A DNA stretch of 64,000 nt from Polynucleobacter hirudinilacicola (GTDB taxonomy: Bacteria > Pseudomonadota > Gammaproteobacteria > Burkholderiales > Burkholderiaceae): positions 62,001 to 126,000 of the forward strand of contig NZ_NAIA01000003.1 of the NCBI RefSeq assembly GCF_002192535.1, read 5' to 3'. Below are positions 1 through 9,393 of this stretch, piece by piece. The position numbers were made by a program, and so were the translations under genes. Position 1 is the first letter of the stretch, and each line of letters starts with the position of its first letter. Under the pieces are notes generated by a model that was not told the DNA's origin, did no database searches, and worked only from the letters and a program-made list of their open reading frames with translations.

Positions 1-468
1 GGGTTCTTTCTCGCTACCATCGTAATTTGGCCCAAAATCGACGGTTTCCTTATCCAAATCGGCCAAAAGCTCATGGGCGATCTTGCGCAGGCGGATCTCC
101 GTATACCGCATTGCAGCAGCGTTATCACCGTCTACAGAGCCAAAGTTGCCCTGGCCGTCAACCAGCATATAGCGCAGGGAGAAATCCTGGGCCATACGAA
201 CGATAGTGTCATACACCGCAGAATCACCGTGCGGATGGTATTTACCGATTACATCGCCAACTATACGGGCAGATTTTTTGTAAGCTCGGTTCCAATCGTT
301 GTTTAATTCATACATTGCGAATAAGACCCGGCGGTGAACCGGTTTGAGGCCGTCACGTACGTCTGGCAGGGCTCTGCCGACGATGACGCTCATAGCGTAG
401 TCCAAATAGGACCGCCGCATTTCGTCTTCGAGGGATATTGGTAGTGTTTCTTTAGCGGCTTGTTCCAT
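1..468 (-). CDS. gyrA: DNA gyrase subunit A, N-terminal part (truncated by window edge)
   Basis: Reverse-strand reading [94 protein letters not shown] is the classic GyrA N-terminus. Confidence 0.95.
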   Translation of the reverse strand, partial: MEQAAKETLPISLEDEMRRSYLDYAMSVIVGRALPDVRDGLKPVHRRVLFAMYELNNDWNRAYKKSARIVGDVIGKYHPHGDSAVYDTIVRMAQDFSLRYMLVDGQGNFGSVDGDNAAAMRYTEIRLRKIAHELLADLDKETVDFGPNYDGSEKEP

Positions 469-626
469 CTATAAATAATATCATTTTGATGACAGGTAGC
501 CCCTATGCTAAGATTCTGTCAGTTTGTACGAAATTGAGATGTGTCGCTTTGCGGTCTTTTGCTTCAAAGTAGGGCGAATTACATTTAAGTTTGACTTTAA
601 TTAAAAAAGAGATTTGAGGACTAAAA

Positions 627-1208
627 ATGAACAAAACCCTAAAACTGGTACTTGCTGGTGTAATTTCTGTTGCTGCTACTGCTGCTTCTGCTCAAAACGT
701 TGACAACTGGGTCAACGCGACTGGTACAGCTTGGAAAAACGGTGACGGCACATTGTGCTGGCGTGATGCTAGCTGGACTCCTGCAACTGCAGCTAAAGGT
801 TGTGATGGTGCTTTGACACCAGCGGCTCCTAGAGCAGCTTCTGGCGTTAGCCAAAGCAAAATCACTTTGCAAGCTGACACACTCTATGACTTCGACAAAG
901 CTACATTGAAGCCAGAAGGTCAAGCTACATTGGATAAGATCGCTAGAGATTTGAGCAAGATCAAATTAGAAGTAATCATCGCTGTTGGTAACACTGACAG
1001 CGTTGGTTCAGATGCATACAACATGGCCCTCGGTCAGCGTCGTGCGCAATCCGTTAAAGCATACTTGGTAAGCAAGGGTGTTGACGGTAGCCGCATCTAC
1101 ACAGAATCAAAAGGCAAGAGCAATCCAGTTGCAAGCAATGCAACTGCTGAAGGCCGCGCTAAGAACCGCCGCACCGACATCGAAGTTGTTGGTACAGCTG
1201 CTAAGTAA
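627..1208 (+). CDS. OmpA family outer membrane protein
   Basis: Signal peptide plus C-terminal OmpA domain (TLYDFDKATLKPEGQATLDKIARDL...NTDSVGSDAYN...GRAKNRRTDIEV). Confidence 0.9.
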   Translation: MNKTLKLVLAGVISVAATAASAQNVDNWVNATGTAWKNGDGTLCWRDASWTPATAAKGCDGALTPAAPRAASGVSQSKITLQADTLYDFDKATLKPEGQATLDKIARDLSKIKLEVIIAVGNTDSVGSDAYNMALGQRRAQSVKAYLVSKGVDGSRIYTESKGKSNPVASNATAEGRAKNRRTDIEVVGTAAK

Positions 1209-1222
1209 TTCACTTTACTTGT

Positions 1223-1251
1223 AAAAAAGCCCGCTTCTTGCGGGCTTTTTT
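1223..1251 (+). terminator. Rho-independent terminator after the OmpA gene
   Basis: AAAAAAGCCCGC-TTCTT-GCGGGCTTTTTT hairpin with T tract. Confidence 0.85.
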
Positions 1252-1305
1252 ATTTCCGCTATATTCATAGAATCCTTCAATAGCCCTATACAAAGCCAAG
1301 CTGCC

Positions 1306-1995
1306 ATGAACGTCGATCAATCTGAAATTGCTAAATTTAGTGCTCTAGCCCATCGTTGGTGGGATCCGAATAGTGAATTCAAGCCACTTCACGCTATCAA
1401 TCCATTGCGTCTCGATTGGATTAAATCTTTCGTGAATCTAGAGGGTAAAAAAGTTGTGGATATTGGTTGTGGCGGTGGCATCTTAGCTGAATCTATTTCT
1501 CAATCCGGTGCTGATACCACTGGCATCGATCTTTCTGAAAAGGCGCTCAAGGTTGCTGAGTTGCATGCACTCGAAGTCGGCGCAAAACTCACCTACCGCT
1601 CTATCTCAGCAGAAGCATTGGCTGATGAACAGCCAGAACAATACGATGTAGTCACTTGCATGGAGATGCTTGAGCATGTTCCAGATCCCGCCTCTGTAGT
1701 TCGTGCCTGCGCTAAGCTTTGTAAACCCGGCGGCACGCTTTTTTTCAGCACCCTAAATCGCAATCCGAAGTCCTACTTATTTGCCATTATTGGGGCCGAA
1801 TATATTCTCAAACTACTCCCCAAGGGTACTCACGAATACGCCAAATTCATTAAGCCATCTGAACTGGTTGCCTTCACCCGCAATGCAGGTCTAGAGATGA
1901 TCGGTATCAAAGGTCTTAGTTACAACCCTCTAACTCAGGTTTATAGCTTGAGTGATGATGTCACCGTCAATTACATGATTGCCGTTCGGAAGTGA
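1306..1995 (+). CDS. ubiG: Ubiquinone biosynthesis O-methyltransferase
   Basis: [39 protein letters not shown] and SAM motif [16 protein letters not shown]. Confidence 0.93.
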   Translation: MNVDQSEIAKFSALAHRWWDPNSEFKPLHAINPLRLDWIKSFVNLEGKKVVDIGCGGGILAESISQSGADTTGIDLSEKALKVAELHALEVGAKLTYRSISAEALADEQPEQYDVVTCMEMLEHVPDPASVVRACAKLCKPGGTLFFSTLNRNPKSYLFAIIGAEYILKLLPKGTHEYAKFIKPSELVAFTRNAGLEMIGIKGLSYNPLTQVYSLSDDVTVNYMIAVRK

Positions 1996-2684
1996 CCCCT
2001 GGCGTGAGTAATGCAACAAGCCCCTATCATGGCGTCTTTTTTGACTTAGATGGCACCTTAGCGGATACAGCGCCTGATTTGGTTGCCGCTACCAATCAAC
2101 TACTGGTAGCTCGCAATCTAGCTCCCAAGCCTTATGAGGTTCTGCGCCCCCATGCTTCTGCTGGCGCACGCGGTCTTCTAGAGGGTGCTTTTGGCATCAC
2201 TCCTGATCACCCTGACTTCATCTCACTACGGGATGAGTTTTATACAAACTATGAGAATGCACTCCTCGTCCACAGTACATTATTTGAGGGGGCAGATCAT
2301 CTGTTAGAGCAAATGGAGAAAGCAAATCTTCCCTGGGGAATCGTGACTAACAAAAGTGAACGTTTCACTAACCCACTCACTGATCTCATGGGTTTACGTC
2401 AAAGAGCTGTTTCAACAGTTTCTGGCGATACAACGCCTTATTCAAAACCGCATCCAGAACCGATTTTGCACGCTGCCAGAATTGCCAACATTGATCCTAA
2501 AAAATCAATTTATGTAGGTGACGACATTCGCGATGTGATTGCAGGTAAAGCTGCTGGCATGCTCACAGTTGCTGCCGCATACGGTTACTGCGGCTGCAAA
2601 GAGCCCCCTACGCTCTGGGGAGCCGATTACATCATTAATCACCCTCTCGATTTATTGCAAATCATCTTCCCCAATAGGGGATAA
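1992..2684 (+). CDS. gph: Phosphoglycolate phosphatase-like HAD hydrolase
   Basis: HAD motif [41 protein letters not shown]; overlaps ubiG stop (ATGA type). Confidence 0.85.
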   Translation: MTPGVSNATSPYHGVFFDLDGTLADTAPDLVAATNQLLVARNLAPKPYEVLRPHASAGARGLLEGAFGITPDHPDFISLRDEFYTNYENALLVHSTLFEGADHLLEQMEKANLPWGIVTNKSERFTNPLTDLMGLRQRAVSTVSGDTTPYSKPHPEPILHAARIANIDPKKSIYVGDDIRDVIAGKAAGMLTVAAAYGYCGCKEPPTLWGADYIINHPLDLLQIIFPNRG

Positions 2685-2756
2685 CAACACTTCCAAAAGA
2701 TATTCGGCAATTTAAGGCTAGCGGCTTTAAAATGGAGTTTCCTATGCATGAACTCC

Positions 2757-3115
2757 GGGGTCGACATGGTTTCGACGTGGATTACAAAGCATCAAGGGCA
2801 TACCGAGGACCCGTTATCTCGTAAATCAATGGGAATGTAATAACTGCTAACGACGAACGTTACGCACTAGCCGCTTAATTGCGGTTGCCCCTGAACTGAT
2901 TCTCTCTTGGGTCAGGTAGCGCAAGCTACATCAGGGTCATTTACAAGAGATAAGACTATTTCGTGTCACGAGGGATAGTACGAAAATTTAGTGAATCGTC
3001 AGCGAGGAACGTGTCAATCTGTGCCTAACTGATTAAATTAAATGATATGACTAAGTATGTAGAACTTGTTGTGGAGGATTTGCGGACGCGGGTTCGATTC
3101 CCGCCGACTCCACCA
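2757..3115 (+). ncRNA. ssrA: Transfer-messenger RNA (tmRNA); island integration target
   Basis: 5' GGGGTCGACATGGTTTCGACGTGG, tag ORF GCT AAC GAC GAA CGT TAC GCA CTA GCC GCT TAA (ANDERYALAA, 2846-2878), 3' T-arm GGTTCGATTCCCGCCGACTCCACCA. Confidence 0.95.
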
Positions 3116-3166
3116 TTTTGAAGTATGTAACAGTCCAACGCCACCCACCAGGGTGGCGTTTTTCTT
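3092..3166 (+). repeat. attL: left copy of the island-flanking direct repeat (ssrA 3' end plus terminator)
   Basis: GTTCGATTCCCGCCGACTCCACCATTTTGAAGTATGTAAC...AACGCCACCCACCAGGGTGGCGTTTTTCTTT, near-identical to 50175-50246. Confidence 0.85.
3137..3166 (+). terminator. ssrA terminator hairpin (copy within attL)
   Basis: AACGCCACCC-ACCA-GGGTGGCGTT followed by TTT. Confidence 0.8.
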
Positions 3167-3192
3167 TATGGATAAAGGCCCGCAAGGCCATC

Positions 3193-4530
3193 ATGGTCTT
3201 TCTAAATCCAGCTCTAGCCAAAACCTCTGGGGGTATTATTGGGGGTATTCAAGCAAAATCGAACTGGATAAAAAACATGGTTGGGGGTACGTCTGGAAAG
3301 CTTACGGATAAAGGGATTAAAAGTTTTATCGCCCGCAAAGTTATTGGCAGCAAGCTTGCAGATGGACAAGGTCTTTATCTACTTATCACTCGTGCCAAAA
3401 CTGCTTCATGGCGAATTAAATATCGCATTGAAGGCAAAGAAAAAAGTTACACCATCGGTACGTATCCTCAGAGCAGTTTGGCTCAGGCAAGACTTGAGCT
3501 AAAGGAAGTTAAAGCTTCACTGAATAAGGGCCGCGATCCCGTAGTTGCTAGGCGTATAACAATGGCCCAGGCGGCAGCCCATTCTGAGAGTACCTTCAGG
3601 GCTGTGGCCGAGGAATGGTTCGCTATGAAGGAGAAAGAATGGAGCCTAACCCACCATACCAAGTCTAAAAGGGCATTTGAGAGGGATATTTATAAAGCCC
3701 TGGGCGAACTTCCCATTGAAAGCATCACCCCTTCTGTCATCGCTAAGGCTATTGAAACAATCAATAAGCGAGATGTTCTGGAAACCGCCACAAGAATTTT
3801 GCAGCACTTGAATGGCGTCTTTCGTTATGCGCAAGCAAAAGGCTTATGTGAAATTAATTCTGCCGCGCCCGTAAAAGAAATTCTTCCTAGAAAGAAAACT
3901 AATGGTCACATGCCTGCATTACTTGATTGGAATTCTTTGGGCGCCCTCTTACGCGCAGCAGAAGCTGCGCGTCTTTCACCATCAGTGAGAGCTGCTCATC
4001 GCCTTCTCGCATTTAGTGCAACGCGTATTAGTAACGTTGTGCAGGCTGAGTGGAAAGAGTTTGATCTTGATGCAGATATTCCGATCTGGGTAATACCTCG
4101 CGCGAAGATGAAAGATCACACACGTATTGGCGATCATCGAATTCCTCTAGGCCCACAAATTACTGCAGAGTTGAAACAATGGGGAAAACTTTTTGGAAGA
4201 AAAGGTTATGTATTTCCATCGCCGACAGGCAATCAATTCATTAGTCGTGAGAGTCTAGAGAAAGCTTATCGGGTAACACTCAATATGTCAGGAAAGCATG
4301 CGCCACATGGCTGGCGCAGCGCCTTCTCCACCCTAGCCAGAGATAATGGGTTTGAGCAAGATGTTGTTGAGCTAGCACTCGATCATGCTCATGGGAATGA
4401 GGTTGTAAGGGCCTATGACCGTGGCGAACGATTTACACAACGAGTTGGTCTTTACAAATGGTGGGGCGAGAAACTAACTCAGGCTCAGAATGGTGCTGAG
4501 GTTATTGAGCTACAGAGGAAGGTTGCATAA
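3193..4530 (+). CDS. Tyrosine-type site-specific integrase (P4-like, DUF4102 N-terminal domain)
   Basis: LTDKGIKSFIARKV..KLADGQGLYLLITRAKTASWRIKYR..GKEKSYTIGTYPQSSLAQAR plus C-terminal HAPHGWRSAFSTLARDN..ALDHAHGNEVVRAYDR; longest ORF starts at 3118 inside the terminator, so the true start is probably 3193 or 3277. Confidence 0.92.
   Translation: MVFLNPALAKTSGGIIGGIQAKSNWIKNMVGGTSGKLTDKGIKSFIARKVIGSKLADGQGLYLLITRAKTASWRIKYRIEGKEKSYTIGTYPQSSLAQARLELKEVKASLNKGRDPVVARRITMAQAAAHSESTFRAVAEEWFAMKEKEWSLTHHTKSKRAFERDIYKALGELPIESITPSVIAKAIETINKRDVLETATRILQHLNGVFRYAQAKGLCEINSAAPVKEILPRKKTNGHMPALLDWNSLGALLRAAEAARLSPSVRAAHRLLAFSATRISNVVQAEWKEFDLDADIPIWVIPRAKMKDHTRIGDHRIPLGPQITAELKQWGKLFGRKGYVFPSPTGNQFISRESLEKAYRVTLNMSGKHAPHGWRSAFSTLARDNGFEQDVVELALDHAHGNEVVRAYDRGERFTQRVGLYKWWGEKLTQAQNGAEVIELQRKVA
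3228..3290 (+). repeat. Phased GGGGGTA direct repeats at the left end (candidate integrase arm sites)
   Basis: GGGGGTATTATT GGGGGTATTC (12-bp period) plus third GGGGGTAC at 3283. Confidence 0.55.
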
Positions 4531-4542
4531 TGAAATCTTCAA

Positions 4543-5085
4543 TTAGCTTTGCGGCTTCTCTGGTGGACTTTCCACTTTTATAGAAAGAGAGCGGGTACCC
4601 TCTAAAACTTCAATAGTTTTAGTCCGAATTGCCTGCTGCTCTTCCTCTAATTTTCCATGTGCAAGCGGTGAATAAGTGGCATTCTTAATATGCACTTTAT
4701 CAAATTTATAATCGAGGGATTTTCCCATTGCACTCAAAAGCTCTACAAGTAAATCAATCCTTCTCATACCCCACTGTTCTGCAGAGATAGTTTTATCACC
4801 AAGCAGATCTAGATATTCTTTCCACTTAGAAATTACTTCTCGCTCGCTATCTATCTTGCTTGAAAACTCTAGATCAATTCTATTGAGAGCTTCTACATGG
4901 GCATTTGAAACGGTATAAGCACGGGTTGCCATCAGGGTTTTAAATATCGCTAATTTCCTACCCCGCTCCTCTTTTTTATCGTCCAAATATCTAGTAACCT
5001 GAACTGCAATTATTGGGCCAGATAAAGTAGCGAGAATTATTAAACCGTCAGCAATAGTCATTGAAATGCCTTTATATATTTGCAA
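4543..5085 (-). CDS. Membrane-anchored hypothetical protein (DUF6680-like)
   Basis: N-terminal TM (TIADGLIILATLSGPIIAVQVTRYLDDKKEERGRKLAIFKTLMATRA). Confidence 0.6.
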   Translation of the reverse strand: MQIYKGISMTIADGLIILATLSGPIIAVQVTRYLDDKKEERGRKLAIFKTLMATRAYTVSNAHVEALNRIDLEFSSKIDSEREVISKWKEYLDLLGDKTISAEQWGMRRIDLLVELLSAMGKSLDYKFDKVHIKNATYSPLAHGKLEEEQQAIRTKTIEVLEGTRSLSIKVESPPEKPQS

Positions 5086-5139
5086 TTTTTTTATATATTA
5101 ACTTTACTTCCGCTAAGTTATCACCTCAAAGGTCTAAAA

Positions 5140-5376
5140 ATGAGTAAATGGTCTCAATCCGTTAAAAAAGATGATGAAGTTTATGTTCTTCATCACACAC
5201 CTCAGCTTATGGGAAATGGTAAATTTGCGTCTAAGCTAGTTATTGCAAGGCACTACCCAGATAGAATTGAAGAATTTCAAGTCCCACTTATTGGAAACCC
5301 AGAATTTGAAACGGAAATTGAAGCGGCTGAGCTTGGACTCAAAGCTGGAAAAGAGTGGGTGCGAGACTTGGGCTAA
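5140..5376 (+). CDS. Hypothetical protein
   Basis: Listed ORF starts at 5080; internal ATG at 5140 (MSKWSQSVKKDDEVYVLHHTPQ) avoids overlap with the divergent gene. Confidence 0.5.
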   Translation: MSKWSQSVKKDDEVYVLHHTPQLMGNGKFASKLVIARHYPDRIEEFQVPLIGNPEFETEIEAAELGLKAGKEWVRDLG

Positions 5377-5412
5377 CCTAAAAATGTCTAAATAGAGGAG
5401 GAGGGGTAATAA

Positions 5413-5754
5413 TCAAGCAACTCTCTCGAAATGTGGAACATCCACAAACCCCTTGAAATTCCCACCCCATCTATTCTTGGGGCCAAGGCTTTCCCAGTAT
5501 TCGCCTACAGTACGAATGAGCTCTTTATCCCAGACTAGCTTTCCATTCCAGAAGAAATTCAGGTCTATAGCGCAGCGTCTCAAATGATTGCTATTCATGG
5601 TCTTAGATCTACCGCTTTTGAAATAGATCTCCTGCTGTTCTGGAGACCTCCAGAGTTCCCCACCAGTGATAACCCATCCTTCTGCAGTTGCAAATTGGAT
5701 GAGGCGGCTAACATCAATTAAGAATGCCGCTTGCTCTGCCACTAAACCACTCAT
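5413..5754 (-). CDS. M15 family D-Ala-D-Ala carboxypeptidase-like phage endolysin
   Basis: GWVITGGELWRSPEQQ...SNHLRRCAIDLNFF...NRWGGNF..FVDVPHFE zinc peptidase motifs. Confidence 0.8.
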   Translation of the reverse strand: MSGLVAEQAAFLIDVSRLIQFATAEGWVITGGELWRSPEQQEIYFKSGRSKTMNSNHLRRCAIDLNFFWNGKLVWDKELIRTVGEYWESLGPKNRWGGNFKGFVDVPHFERVA

Positions 5755-6287
5755 GCCTGCTCTTCTTTTTTATTTGAGCTATTCATACGCATCTCAAAGA
5801 TCTTCTCTACTGATCTCCCGCCAAAGTAAGCCAGCATGACTAACTGCCCCCACTCACCTAGGAGCTTTACATAAGCCTCGTTAATGTCGATGCCCATAGC
5901 TGAAAGTAATGCAAACAGTAGATAGGCCGTCAGAATGTAGACCAGCGTTCCCGGTCTAATGTTCTTCGATAGCTTGGAATCGCTACCCATATCGGATTGC
6001 CACCGGTGTGTAGCGTTCTCTTGTGAAGCTCGATGCATCTCAGCTAGAAGCTTTGATTCTTCTATTTCTAACTCTTTTTGCTTAAGTGTGTATTGCAACA
6101 GAAGCTGTTCTTGCTCGATCTCAAGTTGCTTGAGCTTGATTAGATCCTCATGACTGGGATTCTCGGGAATGCGCGCGCCAATCTTGCTCTCAATGAACTC
6201 TTTACCCTTAGCCTGGACTGCGCCCGCAAGTAAACCAAGACCATTGACGGCCAAGGTTTGCACTAGAGAGGTAATGATTGGAAGCAT
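5751..6287 (-). CDS. Putative phage holin (3-TM superfamily)
   Basis: MLPIITSLVQTLAVNGLGLLAGAVQAKGKEFIESKIG..., coiled middle, C-terminal TM helices; 4-bp overlap with the endolysin; start chosen at internal Met of the 214-aa ORF. Confidence 0.65.
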   Translation of the reverse strand: MLPIITSLVQTLAVNGLGLLAGAVQAKGKEFIESKIGARIPENPSHEDLIKLKQLEIEQEQLLLQYTLKQKELEIEESKLLAEMHRASQENATHRWQSDMGSDSKLSKNIRPGTLVYILTAYLLFALLSAMGIDINEAYVKLLGEWGQLVMLAYFGGRSVEKIFEMRMNSSNKKEEQA

Positions 6288-6462
6288 GTAATAAGTTCTA
6301 TTCTTGATGCTTGTATTTAGAAGTTCACCGCCCCACAGCCACCTGGGGGATTTATTAGTATGTTGGCAGTGGGGCGCAATTAAGCGCGCCCACACACCAT
6401 CGTTACTTCAGCACCCACAGCCGCACCCAAACACCTGCCGCTAGCGGTGATCATTCCTGCTA

Positions 6463-6840
6463 CTAGCGTTTCTTGGCTCCTTTGGTTTCTATCTCCACTT
6501 CTGGAGTCTTTTCTATTTGAGGCTCTTCAGGAATAACCTTTTCAGACATCAGACCCTCTACGATCTCCATTAGCCGATCACCATCATCTTCGCCAAAGAC
6601 TTTGGCTACGACTTCATGACCATACTTGGCACAGAGACGGTCATACTCCTGCTCTGGAGTGATCGTAGTTTTAGATTGGCGCTCGAACACCGTGACGTTC
6701 TCACGCCCAAACAGGTTACGAAGGATATTGGTCTCATATGGCGGTACGTGCACATGGATGGTCGTGAATGCATCCCTGCGCACTACCGCCTCCACCTCTT
6801 TAATTTGGAAGTCGCTATGAATGAGTTCTTTTCTGTTCAT
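6463..6840 (-). CDS. Phage-associated hypothetical protein downstream of capsid gene
   Basis: ORF in the packaging operon order, 10 bp after the capsid gene. Confidence 0.5.
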   Translation of the reverse strand: MNRKELIHSDFQIKEVEAVVRRDAFTTIHVHVPPYETNILRNLFGRENVTVFERQSKTTITPEQEYDRLCAKYGHEVVAKVFGEDDGDRLMEIVEGLMSEKVIPEEPQIEKTPEVEIETKGAKKR

Positions 6841-6850
6841 TTACTTTTCC

Positions 6851-7897
6851 TTATTGAATCGCTAATACCGCATGGGCATTAGCTCGTGAGATGGATAAAG
6901 CACAACGTAGGTTCACCATGGCGTACATGGCTAGCGTGTCATGCGGACGAATTGGGGCAACGATGTCCAGATCGTCATCTCGCAGCTTCATGAAGCGCGT
7001 GTTGAGGAAATAGCAGCGCTTACTCCACTCCACTGTGCGATTGGCCATGGCATCAAGTTCATCAAACTGGGGATCCCAGATGATTTCGACACCTTTAAAG
7101 GCAAGGCCTGTATTTACTCCAGCACCTACGCCAGCATCGATGTACTTGGTTTCACCAGACCCGGCGATATGAGTCACTGTCACTTGCTTGCGATAGGTAT
7201 CAATGAACTTACCACCTGCGATGATGAAATCAGGGCTACCGCCGTGCTTAATACATTGGCGCCAAGCGGTCTCCATCTCGCCCACTAAGTTACCTGGCGT
7301 GGTTGATGTGATGTCTTTGACTGCATAGTTACGCCAGTAACTTGCCTTGGCTCGATCTATACCGCCCACCGTGCCAGCATCCGGTGCTAGGCTGACTAGG
7401 CTATCCAACCCAACTACCGCATCTGCGCCATGCGAGCCGTCGCGATGAAGCTCTAGGTCTAACTTATTGAGAAAGCCTTCTCGCAGGACTTCTAACTGCT
7501 CATCAAGCAAGTTAATGAGTTGTACGCGCTCGTTGTATTCCAATTGGAAGCCTCGCGCCCCACCCTCACGTACTTTGATGCCATTACTAAATAAGCGGTC
7601 ATAGTCGATATAGAGGCCATCTACTGCTCTACGCCAAGGGAAAGAGGCTTGCTCAGTGGTATTGCGTTTATTGAACTTGACCGTCTCCTCGCCAAAGGCC
7701 CAGGTGAAGTTACTTCCATGTTCCTTGCGAATGTTCTCAACAACGTTTTGCTTGGCACCTAATAGGCTCTTGCGCCCTTGCATCAATTTCTTGAGAAAAG
7801 GCCTCTCTACTGCGATTTGATCTACTGGAAGATTGCGCAAATATTCATCTAAGGAGACCTTAGCTAACTCTTGCAAGTCTGTATTTGAAATTGGCAT
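6851..7897 (-). CDS. Phage major capsid protein (probable)
   Basis: KKLMQGRKSLLGAKQNVVENIRKEHGSNFTWAFGEETVKFNKRNTTEQASFPWRRAVDGLYIDYDRLFSNGI, typical capsid N-terminus; position after portal and scaffold. Confidence 0.7.
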   Translation of the reverse strand: MPISNTDLQELAKVSLDEYLRNLPVDQIAVERPFLKKLMQGRKSLLGAKQNVVENIRKEHGSNFTWAFGEETVKFNKRNTTEQASFPWRRAVDGLYIDYDRLFSNGIKVREGGARGFQLEYNERVQLINLLDEQLEVLREGFLNKLDLELHRDGSHGADAVVGLDSLVSLAPDAGTVGGIDRAKASYWRNYAVKDITSTTPGNLVGEMETAWRQCIKHGGSPDFIIAGGKFIDTYRKQVTVTHIAGSGETKYIDAGVGAGVNTGLAFKGVEIIWDPQFDELDAMANRTVEWSKRCYFLNTRFMKLRDDDLDIVAPIRPHDTLAMYAMVNLRCALSISRANAHAVLAIQ

Positions 7898-8262
7898 ATG
7901 CCACCCCTATCTGTATTTATGAATTAGTTAGATTCATCCTGATTGATAGGGCGTGAAACTATCCATTGCTACGCTGCTAGGCGCGACTCTAGCGATAACG
8001 CGTGAGATGAATCAGTAGCTAAAGCTATTAACTCTTGCTACGTGTATTGATTATTGGGGCTGCGCAAGCTTGGTTTGAATATTTCTGGGGTTTTTGTTGT
8101 TCGCGAGTTGTCTTTATGCCCAATGTGTCATTGCGCCACCTTGGGCATAAAAGAGCGTTTCTTTGATAGTGCCCATCAAGGGTTCGCAAGCCACCCCGTT
8201 GGGGTGCCCTTGACGGAATGACGTTGTTATTTAGCCTAAAACCCCTACTTCTTATAGCTATT

Positions 8263-8346
8263 TGATACCTATGGGTATCAATTTATTGTATTAATTCATA
8301 CCTATAGGTTACAATTAGATATATTAATTAATACCTATAGGTATCA
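8263..8346 (+). promoter_or_regulatory. Three palindromic operators upstream of the antitoxin gene
   Basis: TGATACCTATGGGTATCA, ATACCTATAGGTTA, ATACCTATAGGTATCA; centres about 8271.5, 8304.5, 8337.5 (33-bp spacing). Confidence 0.75.
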
Positions 8347-8348
8347 AT

Positions 8349-8807
8349 ATGAACAAGAAATTCGCTAACTTACAACTCCATCAAATGGATTTGGCCCTTA
8401 CTAAGTTAAGGGATGCTCGCCCCCCAAGCCGCCCAGGAAATGGGTGGGTTAAGGCTATCCGTGAATCTTTGGGTATGTCAGCCTCTGCATTGGCTCGCAA
8501 GCTCGGTGTTACGCCTGCCAGTATTACCAAGCTCGAAAAGGCTGAGGCTGATGAAAAGATCACCTTGGCTAGCCTACGCAAGCTGGCGAGCGCCTTAGAT
8601 TGCGAGTTGCAATACACCTTAGTGCCACGCAAATCTTTAGAAGAAATCTTGGAAGATCGCGCCATTACGGTTGCGCGTGAAAGACTGCGCCCTATTTCTC
8701 ATTCAATGAGTCTTGAGGATCAGTCGGTAGACAAGTCCGCCAGTGAAAAGCAACTGCAATTATTGGCAAAAGAGATTTTGGACGGTCCTAGAAGGAATTT
8801 ATGGTGA
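8349..8807 (+). CDS. Mobile mystery protein A (HTH antitoxin)
   Basis: Xre-type HTH WVKAIRESLGMSASALARKLGVTPASITKLEKAEADEKITLASLRKLASALDCELQYTLVP. Confidence 0.88.
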   Translation: MNKKFANLQLHQMDLALTKLRDARPPSRPGNGWVKAIRESLGMSASALARKLGVTPASITKLEKAEADEKITLASLRKLASALDCELQYTLVPRKSLEEILEDRAITVARERLRPISHSMSLEDQSVDKSASEKQLQLLAKEILDGPRRNLW

Positions 8808-9391
8808 TGCAGTTTGAATATGCGCCAGGAGCCACTCCGATTGATCCGGATGAAGCTCTTGGTCTCATCCCCATACATATTAGGACTCAAGCCGAGTTAA
8901 ATGCTTGGGAAGAGTTAAATATTGTCGAAGGGGCAGACTGGATTGCGCGTCAAAAGGTCATTCAAGGTTTGAATGAGGGATTGGTGCGTGAATTGCATAG
9001 TCGTATGTTTAATCAAACTTGGCAGTGGGCTGGCACATTCAGAAAGAGCGCTAAGAGTATCGGCATTGATTGGACTCAGATTGCGGTTGCCCTCAAGAAT
9101 CTTTTAGATAACACTGCCTATCAGATTGAAAACAAGGCGATGCCTATTGATGAACTCGTAGTGCGTTTTCATCATCAGCTGGTATTGATCCATGCGTTTC
9201 CAAATGGCAATGGTCGTCATGCACGTTTGATAGCAGATGCTCTCATTGTCAGCCTGGGTGGTAAAAGATTTTCTTGGGGTGGGAACACTTCAATTGCCAC
9301 CCCAGGCACTACACGCCAAAACTACTTATCAGCTCTACGCGCCGCAGATAAGGGCGATATCGCGCCCTTAATGCTATTTGCTAGACAATGA
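8801..9391 (+). CDS. Mobile mystery protein B (Fic domain toxin)
   Basis: Fic motif HAFPNGNGRHAR; overlaps protein A by 7 bp. Confidence 0.9.
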   Translation: MVMQFEYAPGATPIDPDEALGLIPIHIRTQAELNAWEELNIVEGADWIARQKVIQGLNEGLVRELHSRMFNQTWQWAGTFRKSAKSIGIDWTQIAVALKNLLDNTAYQIENKAMPIDELVVRFHHQLVLIHAFPNGNGRHARLIADALIVSLGGKRFSWGGNTSIATPGTTRQNYLSALRAADKGDIAPLMLFARQ

Positions 9392-9393
9392 AA

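Noticed and set aside
639-923. Antisense ORFs within the OmpA gene
   Set aside because: Mirror ORFs opposite a well-supported gene; composition and length explained by the sense codon usage.
3066-3311. ORF overlapping ssrA 3' end and integrase
   Set aside because: Lies within tmRNA and its terminator and is out of frame with the integrase; not a plausible gene.
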